Shown: one piece after another, positions 44,467-54,211 of the stretch
How positions within the stretch are numbered: position 1 is the stretch's first letter
How the letters are laid out: every line of letters begins with the position of its first letter
Source of the DNA: Streptomyces aidingensis
GTDB taxonomy: Bacteria; Actinomycetota; Actinomycetes; Streptomycetales; Streptomycetaceae
Assembly (NCBI RefSeq): GCF_900112355.1
Contig: NZ_FOLM01000005.1
Location: 186,001 to 250,000, forward strand
Direction of reading: 5' to 3'
Length of the DNA: 64,000 bases
Made by a program: the position numbers and the translations under genes
The notes under the pieces: model-generated
Database searches by the model: none
What the model saw: the letters and a program-made list of their open reading frames with translations, nothing else
Told to the model about the DNA's origin: nothing

Positions 44467-44817
44467 ATGTCCGTTGAGGACAAGACCGCTGTCGACGGTG
44501 TCGTTCTGTCCGACGCCGCCGCGGCCAAGGTGAAGAGCCTCCTTGAGCAGGAGGGCCGGGACGATCTCGCGCTCCGGGTGGCGGTGCAGCCCGGCGGCTG
44601 TTCCGGCCTGCGCTACCAGCTCTTCTTCGACGAGCGCCGGCTCGACGGCGATGTCGTCAAGGACTACGACGGCGTCCAGGTCGTCACCGACCGGATGAGC
44701 GCCCCGTATCTGCACGGAGCCCACATCGACTTCGTCGACACCATCGAGAAGCAGGGCTTCACCATCGACAACCCCAACGCCAGCGGCTCCTGCGCCTGCG
44801 GCGACTCCTTCAGCTGA
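44467..44817 (+). CDS. HesB/IscA-type iron-sulfur cluster carrier (ErpA-like)
   Basis: This 116-residue A-type carrier hands iron-sulfur clusters to target enzymes. The three conserved cysteines are in QPGGCSGLRY and the C-terminal SCACGDSF. The ATG at 44467 is eight bases after GGAG. It is divergent from nadA and near the bc1 Rieske genes, all iron-sulfur clients. ErpA-like is the closest description; the exact ortholog cannot be fixed here. Confidence 0.93.
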   Translation: MSVEDKTAVDGVVLSDAAAAKVKSLLEQEGRDDLALRVAVQPGGCSGLRYQLFFDERRLDGDVVKDYDGVQVVTDRMSAPYLHGAHIDFVDTIEKQGFTIDNPNASGSCACGDSFS

Positions 44818-44838
44818 CCCGGGCGGAGCGGCAGCAAC

Positions 44839-44883
44839 GGCAGAGGCGGTGATCCTCCCCCGTGGAGGACCACCGCCTCTGCC
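44839..44883. terminator. Bidirectional terminator, IscA-type gene / membrane protein
   Basis: 13-bp outer stem (44839-44851 with 44871-44883), one A-C mismatch, 6-bp inner stem (44853-44858 with 44864-44869) and a short loop. Confidence 0.75.
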
Positions 44884-44903
44884 GCCTCCCGGCCGGCCCG
44901 GCC

Positions 44904-46658
44904 TCAGCGGACGGGCACCGGATCCCCGTGCCCGTCCAGAATCGTGCGGTCACCGACCGGCTCCTCCAGGGTGACCTGCGAGACCGCCTCCTCGGCGATC
45001 AGGATGCAGGCCTCGCCCTCCTTCTGACCGCTGCCCGTCACCCGCAGGGTGACCGTGGTGGCGGTCTCCTCCGCGGTGACCGTGTAGGTCTGGCAGACCC
45101 CGGTCCAGTAGTGGTAGGTCAGGGTGGTGTCCCCGGGCCGGTACGGCTCCACATACACGCCCGGATCCACGGGCTCCCCGCCCGGCTCCGGCTCGCCGGC
45201 GTCCGCGCCGCCGCCCTGGTCCGGGGCGGGAGCGCCGCCGTCGCCGTCCGAGCCCTTGCTGCCCGGCTCGGACCCTCCCCTGCCGACCGGGGTGTCCCCG
45301 TCCGGGGCACTGTCCGTGCCCCCGTCCGTGTCCCCGTTTCCGGCACCGGTGTCCGGCCCGGCCAGAAACTCCGGGTCCACGGCCGGATGTCCGGCCACAT
45401 GAGCGCTCCCCGCCTGCTCCTGGCCGCCCCGGAACAGCCAGGCCGGCACCAGCAGCGGCTCACCCCGCGAGTGGTGCAGGCTCAGGCCCAGTTCGGCGCC
45501 GGTGACCTCCAGCGGCTCCGGGGCCGCCGCCGGTTCCACGGCCGGCCCGGCGGCGTCCGCCGACACCGGCCCGTCCGCCGGAGCGGCGTACCGCTCGTTC
45601 AGCAGCTCCAGCGCCTCGGCCGCCCCGACCAGCGGGTACTCCTCGCCCGGCGCGGTCTCGGCCAGAGCGCCCCAGCCGCCGGTGACCTCGCCCTCCGGGC
45701 CGACCTCGAAGAAGGTGTACGAGCCGTACACCGGCAGCCCGGCCACCTCGTCCTGCACCATCACGGTGCGCACCTCGCCCCAGGCGCTGGAGGTGTCGGC
45801 CGGGGCGTCGGCCAGGCCCAGCACCTCCAGGGCCGGCCGCACCGCGGCCAGCGCGGCCTTGCCGGAGACCGGCGGCAGGGTCTGCTCCGGCTCCGGAGCG
45901 TCCCCCAGCCCGAAGCCGTCGTCGTCCCCGGGCCCCGGTTCCTCGGTCGGCACCTCTCCGGCGGGCAGGGCGGGCTCGGCGGCGTCCTGGCCGGCGGCCT
46001 TGGCGGCCTCTTCCGCGGCCAGGTCCCGGTCCCGGGCCTCGGCGTCCCGCGGGCTCTCCAGGGTCTCCGGGCTGCCGGTCGTGCCCAGATCCGGAATCAG
46101 CTCCTCCGGCTCCATGGGATGGGAGGTCAGATGCCACTGGCCCATCGCGTCCGCGGTGACCACCAGCATCGGGTCCTGGCGTCCGGTGCCGCCGCCCGCC
46201 GTCCAGTAGCCGTCCTTCCGCTCCAGCGAGTCCGCCAGCCCGAACGCCCCGGCCAGCGCGGCCACCTTCGCCTCGTCCACCTCGCCGGTGAACTCGTGCA
46301 CCGGAGCGCTCTCCGGGCCCTGGGGGAGCTCCACCACCGCCTCGTAGCGCAGACCGGAGAACGCGGGCATCGAGGTGCCGGCCTCCAGGGCCTCCTCGGC
46401 GGCGCCGTCCCGCTGCGCCGCACCGCCGCCGCCCAGATCGTCCAGCACCAGCGGGTCCGGCCGGCCGCCGGAGCCGTCCCCGGCGGCGAGCAGCGCGCCG
46501 CCGCCGTACAGGGCGCCGGCCAGCAGCACCACCGAACCGGTGACCGCGGCCACCGCGGGCCAGTGCCGCCGCCGGTCCGGACTGTCCGGCGGCTCCGGCG
46601 GCACGGCCTCCGCGCCGGACGTGCCGGACGTCTCCTCGGGACTCTCCTTGTCGCTCAC
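44904..46658 (-). CDS. Single-pass membrane protein with large extracytoplasmic part, unknown function
   Basis: This 584-residue protein has a cytoplasmic N-terminus of about 32 residues, one helix (about 33-58, WPAVAAVTGSVVLLAGALYGGG) and a large exported region rich in Asp, Glu, Pro and Gly. Two low-complexity linkers (about 200-255 and 425-495) separate folded parts. The C-terminus (YHYWTGVCQTYTVTAEETATTVTLRV) has two cysteines. Similar proteins lie beside the PfkB kinase gene in streptomycetes. No catalytic motif is seen. The GTG at 46658 follows GAGGAG. It is divergent from the kinase gene. Confidence 0.75.
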   Translation of the reverse strand: MSDKESPEETSGTSGAEAVPPEPPDSPDRRRHWPAVAAVTGSVVLLAGALYGGGALLAAGDGSGGRPDPLVLDDLGGGGAAQRDGAAEEALEAGTSMPAFSGLRYEAVVELPQGPESAPVHEFTGEVDEAKVAALAGAFGLADSLERKDGYWTAGGGTGRQDPMLVVTADAMGQWHLTSHPMEPEELIPDLGTTGSPETLESPRDAEARDRDLAAEEAAKAAGQDAAEPALPAGEVPTEEPGPGDDDGFGLGDAPEPEQTLPPVSGKAALAAVRPALEVLGLADAPADTSSAWGEVRTVMVQDEVAGLPVYGSYTFFEVGPEGEVTGGWGALAETAPGEEYPLVGAAEALELLNERYAAPADGPVSADAAGPAVEPAAAPEPLEVTGAELGLSLHHSRGEPLLVPAWLFRGGQEQAGSAHVAGHPAVDPEFLAGPDTGAGNGDTDGGTDSAPDGDTPVGRGGSEPGSKGSDGDGGAPAPDQGGGADAGEPEPGGEPVDPGVYVEPYRPGDTTLTYHYWTGVCQTYTVTAEETATTVTLRVTGSGQKEGEACILIAEEAVSQVTLEEPVGDRTILDGHGDPVPVR

Positions 46659-46901
46659 GGCTCACTCCTCGCCCTCGCCGGACGCGGGAGCCGCTCGGCA
46701 ACGGCCGGGCGGCCCCGCGCTGTGCGTCGTATGCCCCTTGGACGGACCGCCCCCGCGACTGGTTCCCCCCGCTGCTTCCCCCGCCTCCCGCCGGCTTCCC
46801 CGTACACGCAGGGTGCCGGGCCGATAGGCTGGTGTGGTCGCGTTCCGGCGATCCGCGCCGGGCTTTGACCTTCTCCGTCACTCTCCAGGAAGCAGACCGC
46901 T

Positions 46902-47876
46902 GTGCGTATCGCCGTCTGTGGCTCGATCGCCACCGATCATCTGATGACCTTCCCGGGACGCTTCGCCGACCAGCTCGTCGGCGACCAGCTGCACACCGTC
47001 TCGCTCTCCTTCCTGGTCGACGACCTGGAGGTGCGGCGCGGCGGGGTGGCCGCCAACATCGCCTTCGGCATGGGGCAGCTGGGTGCGGGTCCGGTGCTGG
47101 TCGGCTCGGTGGGCGCCGACTTCGACGAGTACCGCGCCTGGCTGGACCGGCACGGCGTGGACACCTCGCATGTGCGGGTGTCGGAGCTGCTGCACACCGC
47201 CCGCTTCGTCTGCACCACGGACGCCGACCACAACCAGATCGGCTCCTTCTACTCCGGCGCCATGAGCGAGGCCCGGCTCATCGAGCTCAAGACCATCGCC
47301 GACCGGACCGGCGGCCTGGACCTGGTGCACATCGGCGCCGACGATCCCGAGGCCATGCGCCGCCACACCGAGGAGTGCCGCACCCGGGGCATCCCGTTCG
47401 CCGCCGACTTCTCCCAGCAGCTCGCCCGCATGGACGGCGAGGAGATCCGCGACCTCACCGACGGCGCGGCCTATCTCTTCAGCAACGAGTACGAGAAGGC
47501 CCTGATCGAGTCCAAGACCGGCTGGAGCGCCGAGGAGGTGCTGCGGCGGGTCGGCACCCGGGTCACCACGCTGGGCTCCCGCGGCGTGCTGGTGGAGCGG
47601 GAGGGCGAGCCGGAGATCCGGGTGGGCTGCCCGGAGGAGGAGCGCAAGGCCGACCCCACCGGCGTGGGCGACGCCTTCCGCGCCGGTTTCCTGTCCGGCA
47701 TCGTCTGGCACGCGGGTCTGGAGCGTGCCGCGCAGCTCGGCTGCATGCTCGCCACCCTGGTCATCGAGACGGTCGGCACCCAGGAGTACGAACTCAAGCG
47801 CGGCTCCTTCATGGACCGCTTCACCAAGGCGTACGGCATGGAGGCCGCCGACGAGGTCCGCCACCACCTGCTCTGA
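46902..47876 (+). CDS. PfkB family carbohydrate/adenosine kinase
   Basis: This 324-residue ribokinase-fold kinase shows the N-terminal GSIATDHLMTFPGRF, the GG switch (RRGGVAANIAFGMGQLG) and the C-terminal catalytic motif DPTGVGDAFRAGF with its Asp base. Adenosine-kinase-like sugar kinases of this type lie next to the cta genes in streptomycetes. The GTG at 46902 follows AGGAAG at a long distance. TAGGCT at 46825-46830 may be its -10 box. The substrate is unproven; adenosine or a sugar is likely. Confidence 0.88.
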   Translation: MRIAVCGSIATDHLMTFPGRFADQLVGDQLHTVSLSFLVDDLEVRRGGVAANIAFGMGQLGAGPVLVGSVGADFDEYRAWLDRHGVDTSHVRVSELLHTARFVCTTDADHNQIGSFYSGAMSEARLIELKTIADRTGGLDLVHIGADDPEAMRRHTEECRTRGIPFAADFSQQLARMDGEEIRDLTDGAAYLFSNEYEKALIESKTGWSAEEVLRRVGTRVTTLGSRGVLVEREGEPEIRVGCPEEERKADPTGVGDAFRAGFLSGIVWHAGLERAAQLGCMLATLVIETVGTQEYELKRGSFMDRFTKAYGMEAADEVRHHLL

Positions 47877-47930
47877 GCCCCGGGCCCGGGGCCCCGGGCC
47901 GCTGCGGGGGGAGGCCCGCCGGGGCCCGGC

Positions 47931-49307
47931 TCAGGCGGTACGCCGCACCCGGTAGGCGGTGCCGCGCGGGGCGGGCCGCTCGCCCAGGTACTCGTGGCCG
48001 CGCAGATGACACCAGGCGGGGATGTCCAGGCCCGCCACCTCGTCGTCGGACAGCACGGTGACGGTCCCGCCCACCGGCACCCGCCCGATGACCCGGCCCA
48101 GCTCGGTCACCGGAACGGGGCAGCGCTTGCCCAGGGTGTCCAGCACCAGCCCGTCGTCCCCGTCGGCGGTGACCGCGCCGCCCGCGGTGAGCTGGTCCCG
48201 GACCCCGCGCACCGCGCCGGGCAGCACGGCCAGAAAGCGGCGCACCTCCTCCTCACCGGTCCCGGGCGGCAGCGACACCCGCACATTTCCCTCCGACAGC
48301 ACGCCCATGGCCTTGAGCACATGGCTGGGGGCCAGGGTGGCGGAGGTGCAGGAGGAGCCGGAGTTCACCGCGAACCCCTCCCGGTCCAGCGCGTGCAGCA
48401 GCGCCTCGCCGTCCGCGTACAGGCAGGAGAAGGTGACGATGTGCGGCAGCCGCCGCACCGGGTCGCCGACCACCTCGCAGTCCGGCACCAGCTCCGGTAC
48501 CCGGTCCCGGATCAACCCGGTCAGCCGCCGCAGCCGCTGCCCCTCGGCCGCCGCCTCGGCGCGCACCGCGCGCAGCGAGGCCGCCGCGGCCACCACCAGC
48601 GGCAGGGCGGGAAAGCCGGGGGCGCGGCCCTCCTCCCGCTCGTCGGACGGCTCCGGCGCGGCGAACCGCACGCCCTTGCGCACGGCCAGCAGCCCCACCC
48701 CGCCCGGCCCGCCCCACTTGTGCGCGCTGGCGGCCAGCAGCGACCACCCCCCGGCCGGCGGCCCCCAGGGCAGCGACTGCGCGGCGTCCACCAGCAGCGG
48801 CACCCCGGCCGCCCGGCCGGCCTCGGCCGCCTCGGCGACGGGCTGCTCGGTCCCGGTCTCGTGGTTGGCGGACTGGAGGCAGGCGAGCGCGGTGTCCGGG
48901 CGCAGCGCCGCCGCCCATGCGCCGGGGCCGATCCGCCCGCCGCGGTCCGGGGCCACCTCGGTGACCGTGCCGCCGGCCCGCTCGTGCGCGGCCGCGGCAT
49001 GCAGCACCGCGGAGTGCTCCACGGCCGAGACCACCAGATGGCGGCCCGTCCGGCGCCGCCCGGCCAGCGCGCCGGCGATGCCGGTGTGCAGGGCGCGGGT
49101 GCCGGAGGTGGTGAAGGACAGCTCGTCCGGGCGGCAGCCCACCAGTTCGGCGGCGGTCTCCCGGGCGGCGTCCAGCAGCATCCGGGCCCGCCGGCCCTCG
49201 CGGTACAGCCGCGCCGGATCGGCCCATCCCTCGTCCCAGGCGGCCAGCAGGGCCTCCCGCGCCACCGGGTGCGGCGGCAGCGTCGAAGCGGCATCGAAGT
49301 ACGGCAC
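47931..49307 (-). CDS. Cysteine desulfurase fused to a TusA-type sulfurtransferase domain
   Basis: This 458-residue protein joins two sulfur-handling modules. Residues 1-375 are a class V PLP enzyme (YFDAASTLPPHPVAREAL, PLP lysine in ASAHKWGGPGG, catalytic loop cysteine in NSGSSCTSATLAPSH). Residues about 380-455 match TusA/SirA (LDTLGKRCPVPVTELGRVIGRVP, with the acceptor cysteine in RCPVP). The enzyme should pull sulfur from cysteine and pass it within the same chain. The GTG at 49307 has a weak ribosome site. It is divergent from ctaC, so a link to iron-sulfur or thio-cofactor supply for the respiratory genes is an inference. Confidence 0.88.
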   Translation of the reverse strand: MPYFDAASTLPPHPVAREALLAAWDEGWADPARLYREGRRARMLLDAARETAAELVGCRPDELSFTTSGTRALHTGIAGALAGRRRTGRHLVVSAVEHSAVLHAAAAHERAGGTVTEVAPDRGGRIGPGAWAAALRPDTALACLQSANHETGTEQPVAEAAEAGRAAGVPLLVDAAQSLPWGPPAGGWSLLAASAHKWGGPGGVGLLAVRKGVRFAAPEPSDEREEGRAPGFPALPLVVAAAASLRAVRAEAAAEGQRLRRLTGLIRDRVPELVPDCEVVGDPVRRLPHIVTFSCLYADGEALLHALDREGFAVNSGSSCTSATLAPSHVLKAMGVLSEGNVRVSLPPGTGEEEVRRFLAVLPGAVRGVRDQLTAGGAVTADGDDGLVLDTLGKRCPVPVTELGRVIGRVPVGGTVTVLSDDEVAGLDIPAWCHLRGHEYLGERPAPRGTAYRVRRTA

Positions 49308-49490
49308 CCCAGCACTCTAGGCTTCCGCCCCGCCGCACGGCCCGGCCCGGGCCCGCGCCGGGCCTGTTCCGGCGGGTGGGGAACGCGCGGCGGGGGGCGG
49401 CGGGCATGGCGCGCGGCGGCCGTGCGCCACGCGGGGCGGGGTGCGGCGCGTTGGGGACCCTCCCCGCGAGGGGGCCGGAAGCGTCCAGTA

Positions 49491-49520
49491 GGGTTTGGTC
49501 CGCATAAACAGTCCAAACCC
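49491..49520. promoter_or_regulatory. Perfect inverted repeat upstream of ctaC
   Basis: GGGTTTGG, 14 bases, CCAAACCC. The left arm overlaps a TAGGGT (49489-49494) that could be a -10 box. It ends 82 bases before the ctaC start and could be an operator or an mRNA leader hairpin. Confidence 0.55.
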
Positions 49521-49602
49521 CTGCCCGCGTCGGTCGGCCGCTGTCCACGCCCCGCGAAGGCCGTGGCCCAGCGCGCGGGCGAGACTCTCGGGAAGGCGCT
49601 AC

Positions 49603-50562
49603 GTGAGTCCCAACGGCTCCGACCGCTCGTCGCGGCGCCCGATGCGGCGGAAGCTGCCGCAGGCGCTGATTGCGGGCCTGGTCCTGGCAACCGCGACAGG
49701 TTGCACATATGAGGACTTCCCCCGCCTCGGCATGCCCACCCCGGCGACCGAGGAGGCCCCCCGGATCCTGTCCCTGTGGCAGGGGTCCTGGGCGGCTGCG
49801 CTGGTCACCGGCGTGCTCGTCTGGGGGCTCATCCTGTGGGCGGTCATCTTCTACCGCCGCTCCCGTACCAAGGTCGAGGTGCCGCCGCAGACCCGGTACA
49901 ACCTGCCCATCGAGGCGCTGTACACGCTGGTGCCGCTGATCGTCATCTCGGTCCTCTTCTACTTCACCGCCCGGGACCAGACCGAGCTGCTGGAGACCTC
50001 CGAACAGCCGGACCATGTGATCAACGTGGTGGGCTTCCAGTGGAGCTGGGGTTTCAACTACCTGGAGCCGGTGGGCGCCTCGGACGGCAGCGCGCACACC
50101 GCCGAGGAACTGGCCGCCATTCCGGAGTCGATGATGGAGGTCGTCCCCGTGGACGCCGACGGCGTCTACGACGTCGGCATCCCGGCCGACCGTGACCCGG
50201 ACACCGGCAACCCCGGTCCGACCCTCTATCTGCCCGAGGGCGAGACCGTGCAGTTCATCCTGACCTCGCGGGACGTCATCCACTCCTTCTGGGTGGTGCC
50301 GTTCCTGATGAAGCAGGACGTGATCCCCGGCCACACCAACACCTTCCAGGTGACCCCGAACAAGCAGGGCACCTTCCTGGGCAAGTGCGCCGAACTGTGC
50401 GGCGTCGACCACGCCCGCATGCTCTTCAACGTCAAGGTGGTGTCTCCCGAGGAGTACCGGGAGCACCTCCAGGATCTGGCCGACCGCGGCCAGACGGGCT
50501 ACATCCCGGCCGGCATTCCGCAGACGGAGGCCGCCACGAACGCGGAGACGAACAGGCCGTGA
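49603..50562 (+). CDS. ctaC: Cytochrome aa3 oxidase subunit II
   Basis: This 319-residue subunit carries the CuA centre and passes electrons from cytochrome c to heme a. A lipoprotein-type signal (LVLATATGC, Cys at about 33) is followed by two membrane helices (about 58-80 and 98-120), the QWSWGFNY aromatic patch, and the CuA ligands HSFWV and [12 protein letters not shown]. The GTG at 49603 follows GGGAAGG. Its TGA overlaps the GTG of ctaD (50559-50562). In actinobacteria the partner is the diheme QcrC of the bc1-aa3 supercomplex rather than a soluble cytochrome c. Confidence 0.96.
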   Translation: MSPNGSDRSSRRPMRRKLPQALIAGLVLATATGCTYEDFPRLGMPTPATEEAPRILSLWQGSWAAALVTGVLVWGLILWAVIFYRRSRTKVEVPPQTRYNLPIEALYTLVPLIVISVLFYFTARDQTELLETSEQPDHVINVVGFQWSWGFNYLEPVGASDGSAHTAEELAAIPESMMEVVPVDADGVYDVGIPADRDPDTGNPGPTLYLPEGETVQFILTSRDVIHSFWVVPFLMKQDVIPGHTNTFQVTPNKQGTFLGKCAELCGVDHARMLFNVKVVSPEEYREHLQDLADRGQTGYIPAGIPQTEAATNAETNRP

Positions 50563-52280
50563 GTATCCTCGGACAGACCCAGGCGGGCGGACCGGCCGAG
50601 ACGCCGCCGCCCCCGCGCCGCTCGCCCGGCGCGACGGTGGTCAAGTGGCTCACCACCACCGACCACAAGACCATCGGGACGCTCTACTTCATCACCTCCT
50701 TCGCCTTCTTCATCATCGGCGGCGTGATGGCCCTGATCATGCGGGCCGAACTGGCCCGTCCGGGCTCCCAGGTGGTCAGCAACGAACAGTTCAACCAGCT
50801 GTTCACCATGCACGGCACGATCATGCTGCTGATGTTCGCCACCCCGCTGTTCGCGGGCTTCGCGAACTGGATCATGCCGCTCCAGATCGGCGCCCCGGAC
50901 GTCGCCTTCCCGCGGCTGAACATGCTGGCCTACTGGTTCTACCTGTTCGGCTCGACCATCGCCGTGCTGGGCTTCTTCACCCCGCAGGGCGCGGCCGACT
51001 TCGGCTGGTTCGCCTACACCCCGCTGTCCGACGCGGTGCGCTCGCCGGGCGTGGGCGCCGACATGTGGGTGATGGGCCTGGCGCTGAGCGGCTTCGGCAC
51101 CATCCTCGGTTCGGTCAACTTCATCACCACCATCATCTGCATGCGCGCGCCCGGCATGACGATGTTCCGGATGCCGATCTTCACCTGGAACGTGCTGCTG
51201 ACCGGTGTGCTGGTGCTGCTGGCCTTCCCGGTGCTGGCCGCCGCGCTGTTCGGGCTGGCCGCGGACCGGGTCTTCGGCGCCCACATCTTCGACGCCGCCA
51301 ACGGCGGCGCGATCCTGTGGCAGCACCTGTTCTGGTTCTTCGGCCACCCCGAGGTGTACATCATCGCGCTGCCGTTCTTCGGCATCGTCTCGGAGGTCAT
51401 CCCGGTCTTCAGCCGCAAGCCGATCTTCGGCTACATCGGCCTGGTGGCGGCCACCATCGCCATCGCCGGCCTGTCGGTGACGGTCTGGGCGCACCACATG
51501 TATGTCACCGGCGCGGTGCTGCTGCCGTTCTTCTCCTTCATGACCTTCCTGATCGCGGTCCCGACCGGGGTGAAGTTCTTCAACTGGATCGGCACCATGT
51601 GGAAGGGGTCACTGAGTTTCGAGACGCCGATGCTGTGGTCGGTCGGCTTCCTGGTCACCTTCCTCTTCGGCGGTCTGACCGGCGTCATCCTGGCCGCCCC
51701 GCCGCTGGACTTCCATGTCTCGGACTCCTACTTCGTGGTGGCCCACTTCCACTATGTGGTGTTCGGCACGGTGGTGTTCGCGATGTTCGCCGGCTTCCAC
51801 TTCTGGTGGCCCAAGTGGACCGGGAAGATGCTGGACGAGCGGCTCGGCAAGATCACCTTCTGGACGCTGTTCATCGGCTTCCACGGCACCTTCCTGGTGC
51901 AGCACTGGCTGGGCGCCGAGGGCATGCCGCGCCGCTACGCCGACTATCTGGCCGCGGACGGCTTCACCTTCCTGAACACCGTCTCCACGGTCAGCTCCTT
52001 CCTGCTCGGCCTGTCGATGCTGCCGTTCTTCTACAACGTCTGGAAGACCTGGAAGTACGGCACGCCGGTGGGCGTGGACGACCCGTGGGGGTACGGCCGC
52101 TCGCTGGAGTGGGCGACCTCCTGCCCGCCGCCGCGGCACAACTTCCTCACCATTCCGCGGATCCGCTCCGAGTCCCCGGCGTTCGATCTCCACCACCCGG
52201 AGTTCGCCACGCTGGACCAGCTGGAGAACCCGAAGCGGGACGTGCTGGACACCGCCGAGGCCAAGGAGGTCCGCGCATGA
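50559..52280 (+). CDS. ctaD: Cytochrome aa3 oxidase subunit I
   Basis: This 573-residue 12-helix catalytic subunit reduces oxygen to water at the heme a3-CuB site and pumps protons. The CuB and cross-link motif [10 protein letters not shown], the HH pair in WAHHMYVTG, and the heme ligands in VVAHFHYVV are intact. The first ATG-like start is replaced by a GTG overlapping the ctaC stop. It ends with a 4-base overlap (ATGA) with ctaF. Confidence 0.98.
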   Translation: MSILGQTQAGGPAETPPPPRRSPGATVVKWLTTTDHKTIGTLYFITSFAFFIIGGVMALIMRAELARPGSQVVSNEQFNQLFTMHGTIMLLMFATPLFAGFANWIMPLQIGAPDVAFPRLNMLAYWFYLFGSTIAVLGFFTPQGAADFGWFAYTPLSDAVRSPGVGADMWVMGLALSGFGTILGSVNFITTIICMRAPGMTMFRMPIFTWNVLLTGVLVLLAFPVLAAALFGLAADRVFGAHIFDAANGGAILWQHLFWFFGHPEVYIIALPFFGIVSEVIPVFSRKPIFGYIGLVAATIAIAGLSVTVWAHHMYVTGAVLLPFFSFMTFLIAVPTGVKFFNWIGTMWKGSLSFETPMLWSVGFLVTFLFGGLTGVILAAPPLDFHVSDSYFVVAHFHYVVFGTVVFAMFAGFHFWWPKWTGKMLDERLGKITFWTLFIGFHGTFLVQHWLGAEGMPRRYADYLAADGFTFLNTVSTVSSFLLGLSMLPFFYNVWKTWKYGTPVGVDDPWGYGRSLEWATSCPPPRHNFLTIPRIRSESPAFDLHHPEFATLDQLENPKRDVLDTAEAKEVRA

Positions 52281-52675
52281 AGATCCAGGGTCATCTCTTC
52301 AACATCCTCGCGGTCTTCATCCTCGGCGTCGCGATCGTCTACGGCGTCTGGTCCAGGGAGCCGGTGGGCACCACGGCGCTCTTCCTGGCCTTCGCGCTGG
52401 CCCTGATGATCGGCTTCTATCTGGTCTACACGGCCCGCCGGGTGGACACCGGGGCGCAGGACAGGAAGGAGGCGGATGTCGCCGACGACGCCGGGGAACT
52501 GGGCTTCTTCTCCCCGCACAGCTGGGCGCCGCTGGCCCTGGGCGCGGGTTCCATGTGCGCCTTCCTGGGCCCGGTCTTCGGCTGGTGGTTCCTCTACTTC
52601 ACCGCGCCGCTGATCGCGGTGGGCCTGTGGCTGTGGGTCTTCGAGTACTACCGGGGCGAGAACCGCACCCAGTGA
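52277..52675 (+). CDS. ctaF: Cytochrome aa3 oxidase subunit IV (actinobacterial type)
   Basis: This 132-residue small subunit of actinobacterial aa3 oxidase has four helices (about residues 7-25, 31-50, 82-101 and 104-122). [23 protein letters not shown] and the final [13 protein letters not shown] are typical. The ATG at 52277 follows AAGGAGG and overlaps the ctaD stop by four bases. It is the last gene of the ctaCDF transcript, which ends at the hairpin 52728-52757. Confidence 0.93.
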   Translation: MKIQGHLFNILAVFILGVAIVYGVWSREPVGTTALFLAFALALMIGFYLVYTARRVDTGAQDRKEADVADDAGELGFFSPHSWAPLALGAGSMCAFLGPVFGWWFLYFTAPLIAVGLWLWVFEYYRGENRTQ

Positions 52676-52727
52676 TATCCCGCCGCCGCCGGCACCGCCC
52701 GGTGCCGTAGCGCACGACCGGCCGATG

Positions 52728-52757
52728 GGCCCCCCGGACGCGTCCGTCCGGGGGGCC
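52728..52757 (+). terminator. Hairpin terminator after ctaF
   Basis: 12-bp perfect stem GGCCCCCCGGAC / GTCCGGGGGGCC, 6-base loop, then TTA. Confidence 0.75.
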
Positions 52758-52826
52758 TTACCCGTTTGGAGTACCGGAATCCGTCCTGGATGAGCTAAAA
52801 CAGCGCAATCTTCATATTTTGTGACC

Positions 52827-54131
52827 ATGAGTCACGGAAAAGCCGCAGAACAGCGCGCCCGCCGCGCCGCCACCGCCCGCCGGCGGCTGGCGCTCGGCTC
52901 CGCGCTCATACTCCTCGCCCTGGGCGGCGGGACCACCGCCTGCTCCCAGGACCGCCCGGGCCCGCCGGACGGCACCTCGCCCTACGACGCCGCCGGAGAC
53001 GTCTCCTTCGGCGGGCGGACCGGTGAGGACGCGGACCGGGCCGTCGATCCGTCCCAGCCGCTGAAGATCACCACCGGCACCGAGGGCGTACGGATCACCG
53101 ACGTCAGCGCCCGCGACCAGGCGGGGCGCACGATCGCCGGAGAACTCGACGCGGACGGCTCCGCCTGGCGCTCCACCACCCCGCTGGCGGCCGGCGCCGA
53201 ATACACCGTGCGGATCGCCACCGAGGACGCCGCCGGCCGGCCGGGCCGCACCACCCATGTCGTCCGCACCTCACAGGCCGAGCGTGCCGAGCGGCTCCAG
53301 GTGGAGTTCGCGCCGGAACCCGGCACCTACGGCGTGGGGCACCCGGTGGTCGCCGAACTCAGCGAGCCGGTCACCGACGCCGGGGAACGGGCGCTGGTGG
53401 AGAGCGCCCTGCGGGTCAGCTCCGAACCCGCCGCCGAGGGCTCCTGGTACTGGGTCGAGGACGACCTGCTGCACTACCGGCCCCGGGAGTACTGGCCGGC
53501 CAACGCCATCATCCGGGTCAGCGCCGATCTGGAGGGTCTGCGCATCCGCGACGGCCTGCGCGGCGGCGGCTCCGAGGAGCTGGTGTTCCGCACCGGCGAC
53601 CGGGTGGAGGCCGTCGCCGACATCGCCGCCCTCACCCTCACCGTCAAACGGAACGGCGAGGTGCTGCGGCAGATGCCGATGACCACCGGCAAGGAGGGCT
53701 TCCGCACCCGCAACGGCAAGAAGGTCATCCTGGGCCGGGAGTCCCAGGTGCGGATGCGGGGCACCTCGGTCGGCATCGCCGCGGGCAGCGCCGAGGACTA
53801 CGACCTCGACGTCCGCTGGGCCGCCCGGCTCACCTGGAGCGGGGAGTATGTGCACGCCGCGCCCTGGTCGCTGGGCTCGCACGGGGTTGCCAACGTCAGC
53901 CACGGCTGCACCGGCCTGTCCACCGAGAACGCCCGGTGGTTCTTCGAGAACGTCCGGGTCGGCGACATCGTGGAGCACATCAACGGCTCCGGCGCCGACA
54001 TGGCCTTCTTCGGCAACGGCTTCGGCGACTGGAACATGGAGTGGGAGCAGTGGCAGCAGGGCAGCGCACTGGCGGCGGACACTCCCGACCGGCCCGTCAC
54101 CTCCCCCCACCGGCTGCGCCCCGGAGTCTGA
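52827..54131 (+). CDS. LD-transpeptidase lipoprotein (YkuD domain)
   Basis: This 434-residue cell-wall enzyme forms 3-3 peptidoglycan crosslinks. It has a lipobox signal (LALGGGTTAC, Cys at about 39), two Ig-like domains (about 75-250) and the YkuD catalytic domain with VHAAPWSLGSHGVANVSHGCTGLS, where C361 is the nucleophile. This Ig-Ig-YkuD plan equals mycobacterial LdtMt2. No ribosome site precedes the ATG at 52827 (or the GTG at 52821). A CATATT at 52813-52818 could be a -10 that gives a leaderless mRNA. It sits between the two halves of the bc1-aa3 genes, as in other streptomycetes. Confidence 0.93.
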   Translation: MSHGKAAEQRARRAATARRRLALGSALILLALGGGTTACSQDRPGPPDGTSPYDAAGDVSFGGRTGEDADRAVDPSQPLKITTGTEGVRITDVSARDQAGRTIAGELDADGSAWRSTTPLAAGAEYTVRIATEDAAGRPGRTTHVVRTSQAERAERLQVEFAPEPGTYGVGHPVVAELSEPVTDAGERALVESALRVSSEPAAEGSWYWVEDDLLHYRPREYWPANAIIRVSADLEGLRIRDGLRGGGSEELVFRTGDRVEAVADIAALTLTVKRNGEVLRQMPMTTGKEGFRTRNGKKVILGRESQVRMRGTSVGIAAGSAEDYDLDVRWAARLTWSGEYVHAAPWSLGSHGVANVSHGCTGLSTENARWFFENVRVGDIVEHINGSGADMAFFGNGFGDWNMEWEQWQQGSALAADTPDRPVTSPHRLRPGV

Positions 54132-54152
54132 GCCCCGCGGCCGTCCCGGCCA

Positions 54153-54199
54153 CGGCGCCGTTTCCCGCACCCGGCCGCCGGATGCGGGAAACGGCGCCG
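54153..54199. terminator. Bidirectional terminator, LD-transpeptidase / receiver-like gene
   Basis: Perfect 17-bp stem (54153-54169 with 54183-54199) with a 13-base loop. Confidence 0.85.
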
Positions 54200-54211
54200 G
54201 GCGGGGCGGGC

